Shown piece after piece: positions 46,118-54,874 of a DNA stretch of 64,000 bases; the stretch's first letter is position 1, and the number at the start of each line of letters is the position of its first letter. The notes under the pieces are model-generated. The model saw only the letters and a list, made by a program, of their open reading frames with translations. It was not told where the DNA came from and ran no database searches. Origin of the DNA: Flavimobilis soli (GTDB taxonomy: Bacteria; Actinomycetota; Actinomycetes; Actinomycetales; Cellulomonadaceae); assembly GCF_002564025.1 (NCBI RefSeq), contig NZ_PDJH01000001.1, positions 248,001 through 312,000 of the forward strand, given 5' to 3'. The position numbers were made by a program, and so were the translations under genes.

Positions 46118-47233
46118 TCAGCGGCGCAGCAGGGTGGCCGCGTGCTCGCCCGCCGCCGCGACGGCGAGGAACGGCGTCGGGTCCGCGTCGAGGTTGCGGC
46201 CCATCGACGACATGCGCACGGGGGAGCGGCGCAGCGTCTCGAGCAGCGGCGCGCCCGCGGCGCGGCGCACGAGACGGTGGCGCGCGGCGAGCGGCGTGAC
46301 CTGCTCGTCGACGAGTGCGTTGAGCCCGCTCGGGCCGCCGAGCGTCGCGGGGACCTCGATCGTCTCGTCGAACTCGGGCACGACGACGTCGGCGGCCGCG
46401 AGCGCGACGCGGCCGTAGGCCGTGGTCGAGTGGTGCGAGACCCCGACGTGGCGCGAGCGGGCGTCGCTCGCTGACACGCGCAGCGACGCGACGGGCGCCC
46501 CGCCGAGCGTCGCGACCGCGTTGACGACCTCGCCGGCGACGACGCCGGAGAAGCCCCAGCGGGTGCCCGTGCCGAGGTTGCCGGGGCCTTGGGCGACGAC
46601 GGCCACGTCGGCCCCGACGACGTGCTTGGCCGCGAGCAGCCCCGAGTGGACCGTGACGGCCTCGAGGTCGCCGCCGAACGCCTGGCCGACCGTCAGGCAC
46701 GAGGCGATCAGGTCCTCGTCACGCATCTGAGCGACGGTGCGGGAGAACCAGGCGGGGAGCGCTCCGCCGTCGGTCATGACATAGGCGATGCGCGCGTCGG
46801 GCGCCTGCGCGCGGACGCCCGCGACGATCGCGGGCAGCGCCGAGTGCAGGTCGGCGACGACGACGGGCATGCCGTCGAGCGAGTCGGCCTCGCGGAGCGT
46901 CTCGTGGTGCTCCGACTCCTGCTCGTCGACACCGAGGACCATCGTCTGGAGCGGCGTGTACCGCGCCTTGACCAGGTGCCCGGGCCCCTGCGGGGGCGCT
47001 TGGGGGAGGGCGTCGGGGAGCGCCGTCACGAGCGCGTACCCGCCGGTCCCGAGACTGCGGTCGAGGGCAGTCGTGTTGAGCAGGACACGGTCGCCCTCGG
47101 CAGGGCGGCCGACGAGCGCCGGGTACGCGAGCGCGCGCAGCTCGGAGCCGTCGGGCGTGCGGACGGTCGTCTCGAGAGCGCCGTGCCACTCGCGTCCGAG
47201 CGACACCACGACCCCATCGCGCCAGTTGATCAC
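46118..47233 (-). CDS. DUF3866 family protein
   Basis: A 371-residue protein of unknown function, conserved in actinobacteria and Firmicutes. It opens with INWRDGVVVSLGREWHGALE, then GDRVLLNTTALDRSLGTGGYA; HLVKARYTPLQTMVLGVDEQESEHH and VMTDGGALPAWFSRTV are the conserved core. GTG 47233 lies six bases after a TACCGT -10 (47240-47245, minus strand), so translation is probably leaderless. It is divergent from pafB with only 33 bp between the two start codons. Confidence 0.9.
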   Translation of the reverse strand: MINWRDGVVVSLGREWHGALETTVRTPDGSELRALAYPALVGRPAEGDRVLLNTTALDRSLGTGGYALVTALPDALPQAPPQGPGHLVKARYTPLQTMVLGVDEQESEHHETLREADSLDGMPVVVADLHSALPAIVAGVRAQAPDARIAYVMTDGGALPAWFSRTVAQMRDEDLIASCLTVGQAFGGDLEAVTVHSGLLAAKHVVGADVAVVAQGPGNLGTGTRWGFSGVVAGEVVNAVATLGGAPVASLRVSASDARSRHVGVSHHSTTAYGRVALAAADVVVPEFDETIEVPATLGGPSGLNALVDEQVTPLAARHRLVRRAAGAPLLETLRRSPVRMSSMGRNLDADPTPFLAVAAAGEHAATLLRR

Positions 47234-47239
47234 GCAGAC

Positions 47240-47259
47240 ACGGTACCGCCCGCTAGCGT
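47240..47259. promoter_or_regulatory. compact divergent leaderless promoters of DUF3866 and pafB
   Basis: The minus-strand -10 TACCGT (47240-47245) and the plus-strand -10 TAGCGT (47254-47259) are 8 bp apart. Each is followed by 6 or 7 bases and a GTG start. The -35 region of each promoter must lie on or beyond the other gene's start codon. Confidence 0.6.
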
Positions 47260-47266
47260 GGTGCCG

Positions 47267-48304
47267 GTGAGCGAGACGACCCCCGCGGCCGAGCGGCTGC
47301 TGAACCTGGTGATCGCGCTGGTGAACGCCGGCCGCAGGATGACGCGCGAGCAGATCCGGGCGTCGGTCGTCGGATACGCCGGCACGTCGGACGCAGCGTT
47401 CGAGCGCACCTTCGAGCGCGACAAGGACCTGCTGCGCGAGCTCGGCGTCCCTGTTGTCACGGTCGAGGGGGCGCACGCGTCCGAGACGGGCTACCGCATC
47501 GACATGGACGCGTACGCGCTCGAGCCGCTCGAGCTCTCGCCCGCGCAGCTCGCCGTCCTCGGCGTCGCGGCCGAGCTCTGGCAGGACCGCATGCTCCGCG
47601 ACGACACTGCTCGCGCGCTGACCAAGCTGCGCGCGGCCGGCGGGCCGGCGCTCGACGCCGAGGGTGCTGCGGTCGCGGCCCTGGCCCCGCGCGTCCGCGA
47701 GGCGGGCGACGCCTACGGACCGCTGCTCGACGCGACGACGTCGCGCCGCGCGGTGACCTTCGACTACCGGGCGGCGAGCACCGGCGAGCTCACGCGGCGC
47801 ACGGTCGAGCCGTGGCGCGTCGTCGCGCGCGGCGGAGGTTGGTACGTCATCGGCCGCGACCGGGGTCGCGACGCGGCACGCGCCTTCCGACTCAGCCGCA
47901 TCGCGGGCCGCGTACGGGCCGTCGGCCCGGAGCACGCGTTCGCCGTCCCGGAGAACCTCGACGTCGACGAGCTGCTCGGCACGAGCCGTGCGCCCGTCCC
48001 GGCCGTGGTCGCCGTCGTGCCTGAGCGTGCCGCCGCGCTGCGGGCGCACGCCCGCGTCGTGACGCCCGGCGAGGCTGCCGAGCTCGGCGCGCCCGTCCGG
48101 CTGCCCGAGCGGCTCGCCGGCCGCGAGCTGCTCGCGCTCGACGCCGACGACCCCGACACTCTCGCAGGCGAGATCGTCGGCTACGGCGACGCCGTCGTCG
48201 TGCTCGCACCCCCGCAGGTGCGGGCGGCCGTCGTCGCGATGCTCGACGCCGCTGCCGACCTCCCCGAGAAGGCCCACCACGCGACGGAGGACCACCATGG
48301 CTGA
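47267..48304 (+). CDS. pafB: PafB, WYL-domain transcriptional regulator
   Basis: A 345-residue protein with an N-terminal winged helix (RLLNLVIALVNAGRRMTREQI, FERTFERDKDLLRELGVPV) and a central WYL domain (VEPWRVVARGGGWYVIGRDR, AFRLSRI). PafB and PafC together activate the DNA-damage response that is independent of LexA in mycobacteria. GTG 47267 follows TAGCGT by seven bases. It overlaps pafC by 8 bp. Unlike the classic locus, no pafA, pup or proteasome genes precede it. Confidence 0.9.
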   Translation: MSETTPAAERLLNLVIALVNAGRRMTREQIRASVVGYAGTSDAAFERTFERDKDLLRELGVPVVTVEGAHASETGYRIDMDAYALEPLELSPAQLAVLGVAAELWQDRMLRDDTARALTKLRAAGGPALDAEGAAVAALAPRVREAGDAYGPLLDATTSRRAVTFDYRAASTGELTRRTVEPWRVVARGGGWYVIGRDRGRDAARAFRLSRIAGRVRAVGPEHAFAVPENLDVDELLGTSRAPVPAVVAVVPERAAALRAHARVVTPGEAAELGAPVRLPERLAGRELLALDADDPDTLAGEIVGYGDAVVVLAPPQVRAAVVAMLDAAADLPEKAHHATEDHHG

Positions 48305-49262
48305 GCGCACGAGCGAGCGGCTCGTCCGCCTCCTCGGGATCATCACGTACCTCGACGCCGGCGGGGAGCGGCCCCGCGTCGAGATCGCCGACCTCGCCGC
48401 GCACTTCGGGGTCACGGTCGAGCAGGTCGTCAAGGACCTCGACCTGCTGTGGGTGTCCGGTACGCCCGGACACTGGACCGACGACCTCATCGACTTCGAC
48501 CTCGACTACGAGGCGGGCACGGTCGCGCTCGTCCAGCCGCAGGGGATGACGACGCCGCTGCGTCTCGGGACGCGCGAGGCGGTCGCGCTCATCGCCGCGC
48601 TGCGGGCGATGAAGGAGACGCTCGACGACACGATCGACCCGCGCCTCGGCGCGGAGGTCGAGGGGACGCTCGCCGTCCTCACGGCGGCCACGGGCGAGGC
48701 GGCTGCCGCGCTCGACGTCCGTCTCGCCGAGCGCGGCTCGCCCGCGGTGACAGCCGCGCTCGGGGCGGCCCTCACGTCGGGCCGCCGCCTGCTCATCCGC
48801 TACGCGAGCGTCGCCGACGTCGTCACGGAGCGCGTCGTCGACCCGATCCGGCTGCAGGTCGAGGACGAGCACTCCTACCTCGTCGCGTGGTGCACCCGGG
48901 CCGAGGACGAGCGGTCCTTCCGTACCGACCGCATCCTCGAGGCGACCGTGCTCGACGAGCCCGCCGGACGGCACGAGGGGGTCAAGGGTGCGGCGTTCCG
49001 CCCCGAGGCCGTCGCCGGGCCGACGCACCACGTGCGGCTCGTGCTCGCGAGCCCGGCCCGCTGGATCGCCGAACAGATCCCGGTCGAGTCCGTCACGGAC
49101 CTGGACGACGGCGACTTCGCCGTCGAGCTCGTGGTCGCCGAGCCCGCGTGGCTGCGCCAGCTCCTCCTGCAGAACGCCCGGCACGTCCGCTCGATCGAGC
49201 CAGCGTGGGTCGCCGACGAGGTTGCGGCTGCAGCGCGAGACGCTCTCGCCCTGTACGCCTAG
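48297..49262 (+). CDS. pafC: PafC, WYL-domain transcriptional regulator
   Basis: A 321-residue partner of PafB with the same architecture: N-terminal winged helix (RLVRLLGIITYLDAGGERPR, VEQVVKDLDLLWVSG) and WYL domain (VEDEHSYLVAWCTRAEDERS, FRTDRI). The two proteins act as a complex. The ATG lies inside the pafB 3' end, indicating coupled translation. The tat genes follow, as in other actinobacteria. Confidence 0.9.
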   Translation: MAERTSERLVRLLGIITYLDAGGERPRVEIADLAAHFGVTVEQVVKDLDLLWVSGTPGHWTDDLIDFDLDYEAGTVALVQPQGMTTPLRLGTREAVALIAALRAMKETLDDTIDPRLGAEVEGTLAVLTAATGEAAAALDVRLAERGSPAVTAALGAALTSGRRLLIRYASVADVVTERVVDPIRLQVEDEHSYLVAWCTRAEDERSFRTDRILEATVLDEPAGRHEGVKGAAFRPEAVAGPTHHVRLVLASPARWIAEQIPVESVTDLDDGDFAVELVVAEPAWLRQLLLQNARHVRSIEPAWVADEVAAAARDALALYA

Positions 49263-49298
49263 CCCGGCTACCGACGGCCGGAAGGTAGCGTGGCTCCC

Positions 49299-49625
49299 GT
49301 GTGGTTCTGGATCTGGACGGCCCTCGTGCTCGGTGCCGCGCTCGTCGCGTTCTTCGTGTGGCGTGACGCGTGGCGCCGGTTCCGTCGCGCCGGCTCCGAG
49401 GCCGGGACGTCCGCCGAGCGTCTCGGGCAGGTCTGGGAGCGGGTCACCGCGCGCACCGAGGAGCGTCTGGCCGAGGCTCCGTCGACCGCGCCGACGGTGA
49501 CCGCACCGCGTGCCGAGCTGAGGGCGCGTGTCGACCGGCTCCGTGAGGAGCGGCTCGCCCGGAAGGCGTGGCGCAGACGCCCCCGCCCCGAGGTGTGGGA
49601 GCGCTGGCGCAGCGTCTGGCGCTGA
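49299..49625 (+). CDS. small membrane-anchored hypothetical protein (108 aa)
   Basis: One N-terminal helix (VWFWIWTALVLGAALVAFFVW) followed by a basic, arginine-rich helical tail with EVWERWRSVWR at the end. GTG 49299 is chosen since TAGCGT (49286-49291) precedes it by seven bases; the earlier GTG at 49290 lies within that -10. It occupies the spot between pafC and tatA. Family not recognised. Confidence 0.7.
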   Translation: MWFWIWTALVLGAALVAFFVWRDAWRRFRRAGSEAGTSAERLGQVWERVTARTEERLAEAPSTAPTVTAPRAELRARVDRLREERLARKAWRRRPRPEVWERWRSVWR

Positions 49626-49718
49626 GACCTGCCGAACCTTCCCCGAACCGAGGCACACCCGCACCTGCCACGCGGTCTAGGATTGCCCCGTCCGTCGAAC
49701 AGTCTGGAGAACGCCGTC

Positions 49719-50144
49719 ATGGGCCTTCGCTCGCACCCCTGGGTCATCCCGGTCCTCATCCTCATCATCGTGATGCTGTTCGGCTCCTCGAAGCTCCCGG
49801 ACCTCGCCCGCAACATGGGTCGCGCCCTGAAGATCGTCAAGAAGGAGGTCAAGGACCTCCGCGAGGACGACTCCCAGACCCCGACGACGACGGCGCCCCA
49901 GGCCCCCGCGGCCCAGGCCCCCGCGGCGCCGCCTGCCGCGCCGCCTGTCGCTCCGCAGGCGCCCGCCGCGCCGCCTGTCGCTCCGCAGGCGCCCGCCGCG
50001 CCGCCTGTCGCTCCGCAGGCGCCCGCCGCGCCGCCTGCCGCCCCGCAGGCGCCCGCCGACGCCACGCCCGCCGCGCCGCAGCAGCCCGCCGATCCTGCGC
50101 GCGCCAGCGACGGTGATGCCGGGGACAGCCCCACGAAGGACTGA
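49719..50144 (+). CDS. tatA: twin-arginine translocase subunit TatA with Pro/Ala repeat tail
   Basis: A 141-residue TatA: short helix WVIPVLILIIVMLFG, the conserved hinge FGSSKLPDLARNMG, and an amphipathic helix ALKIVKKEVKDL. It forms the transport pore of the Tat system for folded proteins. The C-terminal half is a run of 10-residue APPVAPQAPA-like repeats encoded by a 30-bp tandem repeat (49938-50057). tatC follows directly. TatB is not in the window. Confidence 0.95.
   Translation: MGLRSHPWVIPVLILIIVMLFGSSKLPDLARNMGRALKIVKKEVKDLREDDSQTPTTTAPQAPAAQAPAAPPAAPPVAPQAPAAPPVAPQAPAAPPVAPQAPAAPPAAPQAPADATPAAPQQPADPARASDGDAGDSPTKD
49938..50057. repeat. 30-bp tandem repeat within tatA
   Basis: Units at 49938, 49968 and 49998 are identical, the fourth at 50028 has 2 substitutions. 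Each encodes APPVAPQAPA (fourth APPAAPQAPA). An in-frame unit length means copy number changes leave TatA intact. Confidence 0.9.
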
Positions 50145-50147
50145 CCC

Positions 50148-50933
50148 GTGCGCACGCAGCGGCGTGCTCGTGACGGCCGGATGCCTCTGCGCGAGCACCT
50201 CGTCGAGGCGCGCAACCGCCTCTTCCTCGCCGGTATCGGCATCCTCGTCGGCACCGTCGTGGGCTGGTTCCTCTACGAGCCGGTCTTCGAGCTGCTCCAG
50301 CAGCCGATCCTCGACGTCGCCGCCGAGAAGGGCCGCACCGTCGCGCTCAACTTCGCCGGCGTCGCGAGCGCGATCGACATGCAGGTCAAGATCGCCGTCT
50401 GGCTCGGTCTGATCGTGTCGAGCCCCTGGTGGCTCTACCAGGTCTGGGCGTTCGTCGTCCCCGGTCTGACCCGCCGCGAGAAGCTCTACACCCTCGGCTT
50501 CCTCGGCACCGCGGTACCGCTCTTCCTCGCGGGTGCGTGCCTCGCCTGGTGGGTGCTGCCGCGCGCCGTCGTCCTCCTCGTCGAGTTCGTCCCCGACCAG
50601 GCGCTCAACATCCAGGACGCGCAGGCGTACCTGTCGTTCGTCGCGCAGATCATCCTTGCGTTCGGGCTCGTGTTCCTGCTGCCCGTGTTCATGGTCGCGT
50701 TCAACATGGTCGGCATCGTCCGCGCCCGCACCTACCTGCGGGGCTGGCGCTGGGCCGTCGTGCTCGGCTGCGTGTTCTCCGCCGTCATGACGCCCACGCC
50801 CGACGTCGTGACGATGCTCGCGATGACCCTGCCGATCATCGTGCTGTACTTCGCCGCGGTCGGTGTCGCGGCCCTCAACGACAGGCGCCGTGACCGGCGC
50901 CTTGCTGCACAGGAGCAGGAGGACGGCCTGTGA
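50148..50933 (+). CDS. tatC: twin-arginine translocase subunit TatC
   Basis: A 261-residue six-helix membrane protein that recognises the twin-arginine signal. The N-terminal MPLREHLVEARNRLF and the region WLYQVWAFVVPGLTRREK with the conserved acidic and aromatic residues are typical. SAVMTPTPDVVTMLAMTLPI matches helix 5-6. GTG 50148 is 3 bp after the tatA stop; the 3' end overlaps the next gene by 4 bp. Confidence 0.95.
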   Translation: MRTQRRARDGRMPLREHLVEARNRLFLAGIGILVGTVVGWFLYEPVFELLQQPILDVAAEKGRTVALNFAGVASAIDMQVKIAVWLGLIVSSPWWLYQVWAFVVPGLTRREKLYTLGFLGTAVPLFLAGACLAWWVLPRAVVLLVEFVPDQALNIQDAQAYLSFVAQIILAFGLVFLLPVFMVAFNMVGIVRARTYLRGWRWAVVLGCVFSAVMTPTPDVVTMLAMTLPIIVLYFAAVGVAALNDRRRDRRLAAQEQEDGL

Positions 50934-51844
50934 GCCGCATCGGACTCGTCGTCAACCCCACGTCCGGCAAGGGCAGGGGAACGACCGCCGGCATACGCAC
51001 CCGCGACCGGCTGACCACCGCAGGGCACACGGTCGTCGACCTGTCCGGCTCGTCGCTGCTCGACGCGATGCACCACGCGCGTCAGGGGGTGATCGACGGG
51101 CTCGACGCGCTCGTCGTCGTCGGCGGCGACGGCATGGTGCACCTGGGCTTCAACGCCGTCGCCGCGACGACGGTGCCGCTCGGCATCGTCGCGGTCGGCT
51201 CGGGCAACGACTTCGCTCGGGCGACCGGTCTGCCGCGGCACAAGGTCGACGCCGCGGTCGACGTGCTGCTCGACGCGCTCGGCAACGGACGCTTCCGCGC
51301 CGTCGACGCGGCCCACGTCAACGTGCCCGGGCACCTCGACGGGCGCTGGTACGCCGGCGTGCTGTCCGCCGGCCTCGACGCGGCCGTGAACGAGCGTGCC
51401 AACCGGCTCTCCTTCCCGCGCGGCCACCTGAAGTACATGCGCGCGCTCGTCGGCGAGCTCGGCGCGTTCAAGCCGTTCGGCTACCGAGTGACGATGGGGG
51501 AGCGGGTCTGGGAGTCCGCCGGGACGCTCGTCTCGGTCGCGAACAGCCCCGCGTTCGGCGGTGGGCTGCGCATCGCGCCGGAGGCGGAGGTCGACGACGG
51601 CCAGCTCGACGTCGTGCTCGCCGGACCTTTCACGCGCTGGGGCGCGACCCGGATCCTGCCGCGGGTCTACGGCGGCAGCCACGTCAAGCACCCGAGCGTC
51701 GACGTCGTCCGCGCGACGAAGGTGCTCGTCGAGCCGACCGACGCGGGCCTCGCGCCGCCCGTCGCGATGGCCGACGGCGAGTCCATCGGCCCGCTGCCCC
51801 TCCAGGTCGAGGTGCACGCGCGGGCGGTCCGTCTGCTCGTCTGA
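50930..51844 (+). CDS. diacylglycerol/lipid kinase family protein
   Basis: A 304-residue protein of the DAGK catalytic domain family. IGLVVNPTSGKGRG and the nucleotide loop VVVGGDGMV (GGDG at 65-68), PLGIVAVGSGNDFARATGLP and the C-terminal beta-rich domain with ADGESIGPLPLQVEV are intact. These kinases phosphorylate diacylglycerol, sphingosine-like or polyprenol-type lipids; the exact lipid is unknown. GTG 50930 overlaps the tatC stop (GTGA). Confidence 0.9.
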   Translation: MSRIGLVVNPTSGKGRGTTAGIRTRDRLTTAGHTVVDLSGSSLLDAMHHARQGVIDGLDALVVVGGDGMVHLGFNAVAATTVPLGIVAVGSGNDFARATGLPRHKVDAAVDVLLDALGNGRFRAVDAAHVNVPGHLDGRWYAGVLSAGLDAAVNERANRLSFPRGHLKYMRALVGELGAFKPFGYRVTMGERVWESAGTLVSVANSPAFGGGLRIAPEAEVDDGQLDVVLAGPFTRWGATRILPRVYGGSHVKHPSVDVVRATKVLVEPTDAGLAPPVAMADGESIGPLPLQVEVHARAVRLLV

Positions 51845-51883
51845 GTCGGCGGAGGTGCAGGGGCCTCGACTACCGTGGACAGC

Positions 51884-54766
51884 ATGAGTCGAGCCTCCGG
51901 GGTGGACCAGCCCATGTCACCTGCGGAACGCTACGCCGCGGCCCGTCAGCGTCAGCAGGACGAGCGCACCGAGCTCGCACGCTTCCGCGAGTCCTTCGAG
52001 TTCGACCTCGACGAGTTCCAGGTGCACGCGTGCCGCGAGCTCGAGAAGGGCCGGGGCGTCCTCGTCGCCGCGCCTACCGGGGCTGGGAAGACCGTCGTCG
52101 GCGAGTTCGCCGTCCACCTCGGGCTCGCCCGTGGGCTCAAGACGTTCTACACGACCCCGATCAAGGCGCTGAGCAACCAGAAGTACCACGACCTCGTCGC
52201 GCGCCACGGCGCCGACCGCGTCGGGCTCCTCACGGGCGACACGTCGGTCAACGGCGGGGCCGACGTCGTCGTCATGACGACCGAGGTGCTGCGCAACATG
52301 CTGTACGCGGGCTCCTCGGCGATCGACGACCTCGGCTTCGTCGTCATGGACGAGGTCCACTACCTCGCCGACCGCTTCCGCGGGCCCGTGTGGGAAGAGG
52401 TGATCATCCACCTGCCCGAGCCGGTCCAGCTCGTGTCCCTCAGCGCGACCGTGTCGAACGCCGAGGAGTTCGGCGACTGGCTCGAGATGGTGCGCGGCGA
52501 CACCGCGGTCGTCGTCGAGGAGCGGCGCCCCGTACCCCTGTGGCAGCACGTGGCGACGCGCGCGGACGAGCGCAGCGCTCAGCTCCTCGACCTGTACGCC
52601 GGGCACGTCGACCCGACCGACCCCGGCGTCAACCCGCCGATCAACCCGGACCTGAGCATCGCGCTGCGGCGCGGCCAAGACCCGTTCGCGCGCCGCGGCC
52701 GCAACCGCGGGAGCCGCGGTCCGAGGGACGCGCGCGACCGGGGCGGACGCCCCGAGCGTGGCCCTTCGCGGCGTCCGCTCTCACGCTTCTCCGTCGTCGA
52801 CGCCCTGCACGAGCAGGAGCTGCTCCCGGCGATCTACTTCATCTTCTCAAGGGCAGGGTGCGAGGGCGCGCTCGCGCAGTGCCTCGCCTCAGGAATCTCG
52901 CTCACCTCGCCCGAGGAGGAGGCGCGCATCCGGCAGGTCGCCGAGGAACGCTGCGCGACCCTCGCGCCGTCCGACCTCGCGGTCCTCGGCTACGTGACGT
53001 GGGTCGAGGGGCTCGCCCGCGGCCTCGCGGCGCACCACGCCGGGATGCTGCCGATCTTCAAGGAGACGGTCGAGCACCTCTTCTCCCTCGGCCTCGTCAA
53101 GGTCGTGTTCGCGACGGAGACCCTCGCGCTCGGCATCAACATGCCCGCGCGATCGGTCGTCCTCGAGAAGCTCGTCAAGTGGGACGGACGCTCTCACGCC
53201 GACCTCACTCCGGGCGAGTACACGCAGCTCACCGGGCGGGCCGGGAGGCGCGGTATCGACGTCGAGGGGCACGCGGTCGTCGTCGACCACCCGCAGCTCG
53301 ACCCGGTGGCTCTCGCCGGTCTCGCGTCGCGCCGCCTCTACCCGCTCAGGTCGAGCTTCCGGCCGACGTACAACATGGCGGTCAACCTCGTGGACCGCGT
53401 CGGCCGCGAGCGCGCGCGAGAGATCCTCGAGACGAGCTTCGCGCAGTTCCAGGCCGACCGCGGGGTCGTGGGCCTCGCGAAGCAGGCGCGGTCGCACGCG
53501 GAAGCCCTCGCCGGGTACGGGGAGGCGATGACGTGCGACCGCGGCGACTTCCGGGAGTACGCCCGGCTGCGCTCGGCCATCGCCTCGCGCGAGGGTGAGC
53601 TGCGCAAGCGCGACCAGGGCCGACGTCGTGCGCTCGTCGCAGCGTCGCTCGGCGCGCTGCGCCGCGGTGACGTCGTCACGGTGCCCTCCGGGCGCAGGGC
53701 GGGCTACGCCGTCGTGCTCGACGGCGGCACGACCGAGGCGTTCGAGGGCCCCCGCCCGACGGTCCTGACCGAGGACGGCAGGGTCTCGCGGCTGAGCGTC
53801 ACCGAGCTGACCGAAGCGGTCGAGCAGGTCACGCGCATCCGGTTGCCCAAGCAGCTCAACACGCGCGTGCCGCGCGAGCGGCGCGAGCTGGTCGCGAAGA
53901 TGCGCGCGGCCCTCGCCGACGCCGACGGCGTGCCGTCGCGCCCCCGCGGCAAGGGACGGGCGAGCGCAGCGGACGATGCCGAGCTCGAACGGCTGCGCCG
54001 CGAGCTGCGGCAGCACCCGTGCCACGCGTGCCCGGACCGCGAGTCGCACGCGCGCTGGGCCGAGCGCTGGGCGCGCCTCGACAAGGAGCACCGAGCGTTG
54101 CTGCGCCGGATCGAGGGTCGCACCGGCACGATCGCTCGCGAGTTCGACCGCGTCTGTGACGTCCTCGTCGACCTGGGCTATCTCCGCGTGCGCCCTGCTC
54201 GCGACGCGGACGACGTCGAGCACGACGACGCGGACTCGCGCCTGCGCACGACCGTCACCGGGCACGGGAAGGCGCTCAAGCGTCTCTACGCGGAGAACGA
54301 CCTGCTGCTCGCGCAGTGCCTGCGCTCGGGCGTGTGGGCGGGGCTCGACGCCGCAGGCCTCGCGGCGGTCGTCTCGTCGGTCGTGTACGAGGCGCGCCGG
54401 GACGACGGCGGCGAGGAGCCGAACCTGCCGGGCGGCCCTGAAGGGCGCCTGGCCCGCGCGGTCGAGGGCACGGTGCGCGAGTGGTCACGCCTGGAGGACA
54501 TCGAGGTCGCGCACCGCGTCGAGCCGACGCCGGTCGTGGACACGACGCTCGTCGCACCCGTCTACCGGTGGGCCCAGGGCCGCTCCCTCGAGGCCGTCCT
54601 GCGCGGCACGGAGCTCGCGGCCGGTGACTTCGTGCGCTGGTGCAAGCAGGTGATCGACGTGCTCGACCAGATCTCGGTCGCGGCCCCTGACCAGGAGACG
54701 GCGCTCGCCGCGCACGAGGCCGTCGGGCTGCTGCGGCGCGGCGTGGTCGCGTACACCTCGGTGTGA
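51884..54766 (+). CDS. helY: DEAD/DEAH-box RNA helicase HelY (Ski2/Mtr4-like)
   Basis: A 960-residue superfamily 2 helicase. Motif I APTGAGKT is at residues 63-70, motif II is MDEVHYLADR, motif III SATVSNAEEF, and motif VI QLTGRAGRRGID. A long insertion rich in Arg/Gly (GQDPFARRGRNRGSRGPRD) follows RecA domain 1, and the C-terminal DSHCT domain ends at 54766. ATG 51884 is taken because TACCGT (51871-51876) is seven bases upstream. The pafBC-tatAC-helY order is typical for actinobacteria. Confidence 0.93.
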   Translation: MSRASGVDQPMSPAERYAAARQRQQDERTELARFRESFEFDLDEFQVHACRELEKGRGVLVAAPTGAGKTVVGEFAVHLGLARGLKTFYTTPIKALSNQKYHDLVARHGADRVGLLTGDTSVNGGADVVVMTTEVLRNMLYAGSSAIDDLGFVVMDEVHYLADRFRGPVWEEVIIHLPEPVQLVSLSATVSNAEEFGDWLEMVRGDTAVVVEERRPVPLWQHVATRADERSAQLLDLYAGHVDPTDPGVNPPINPDLSIALRRGQDPFARRGRNRGSRGPRDARDRGGRPERGPSRRPLSRFSVVDALHEQELLPAIYFIFSRAGCEGALAQCLASGISLTSPEEEARIRQVAEERCATLAPSDLAVLGYVTWVEGLARGLAAHHAGMLPIFKETVEHLFSLGLVKVVFATETLALGINMPARSVVLEKLVKWDGRSHADLTPGEYTQLTGRAGRRGIDVEGHAVVVDHPQLDPVALAGLASRRLYPLRSSFRPTYNMAVNLVDRVGRERAREILETSFAQFQADRGVVGLAKQARSHAEALAGYGEAMTCDRGDFREYARLRSAIASREGELRKRDQGRRRALVAASLGALRRGDVVTVPSGRRAGYAVVLDGGTTEAFEGPRPTVLTEDGRVSRLSVTELTEAVEQVTRIRLPKQLNTRVPRERRELVAKMRAALADADGVPSRPRGKGRASAADDAELERLRRELRQHPCHACPDRESHARWAERWARLDKEHRALLRRIEGRTGTIAREFDRVCDVLVDLGYLRVRPARDADDVEHDDADSRLRTTVTGHGKALKRLYAENDLLLAQCLRSGVWAGLDAAGLAAVVSSVVYEARRDDGGEEPNLPGGPEGRLARAVEGTVREWSRLEDIEVAHRVEPTPVVDTTLVAPVYRWAQGRSLEAVLRGTELAAGDFVRWCKQVIDVLDQISVAAPDQETALAAHEAVGLLRRGVVAYTSV

Positions 54767-54874
54767 CGCTCACCTCTCCGTGAGGCGCTGGAGAGCGCGA
54801 ACAGCGGGTGAGGCGTGTCACGGGGCGGGCGAGACCGCTCCCTCGACGTCGGCCGTGGCTTATCGTGAACTTTC

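Noticed and set aside
49938..50057. CRISPR-like array
   Set aside because: The 30-bp repeats are directly adjacent without spacers, in frame inside tatA, and encode a Pro/Ala tail.
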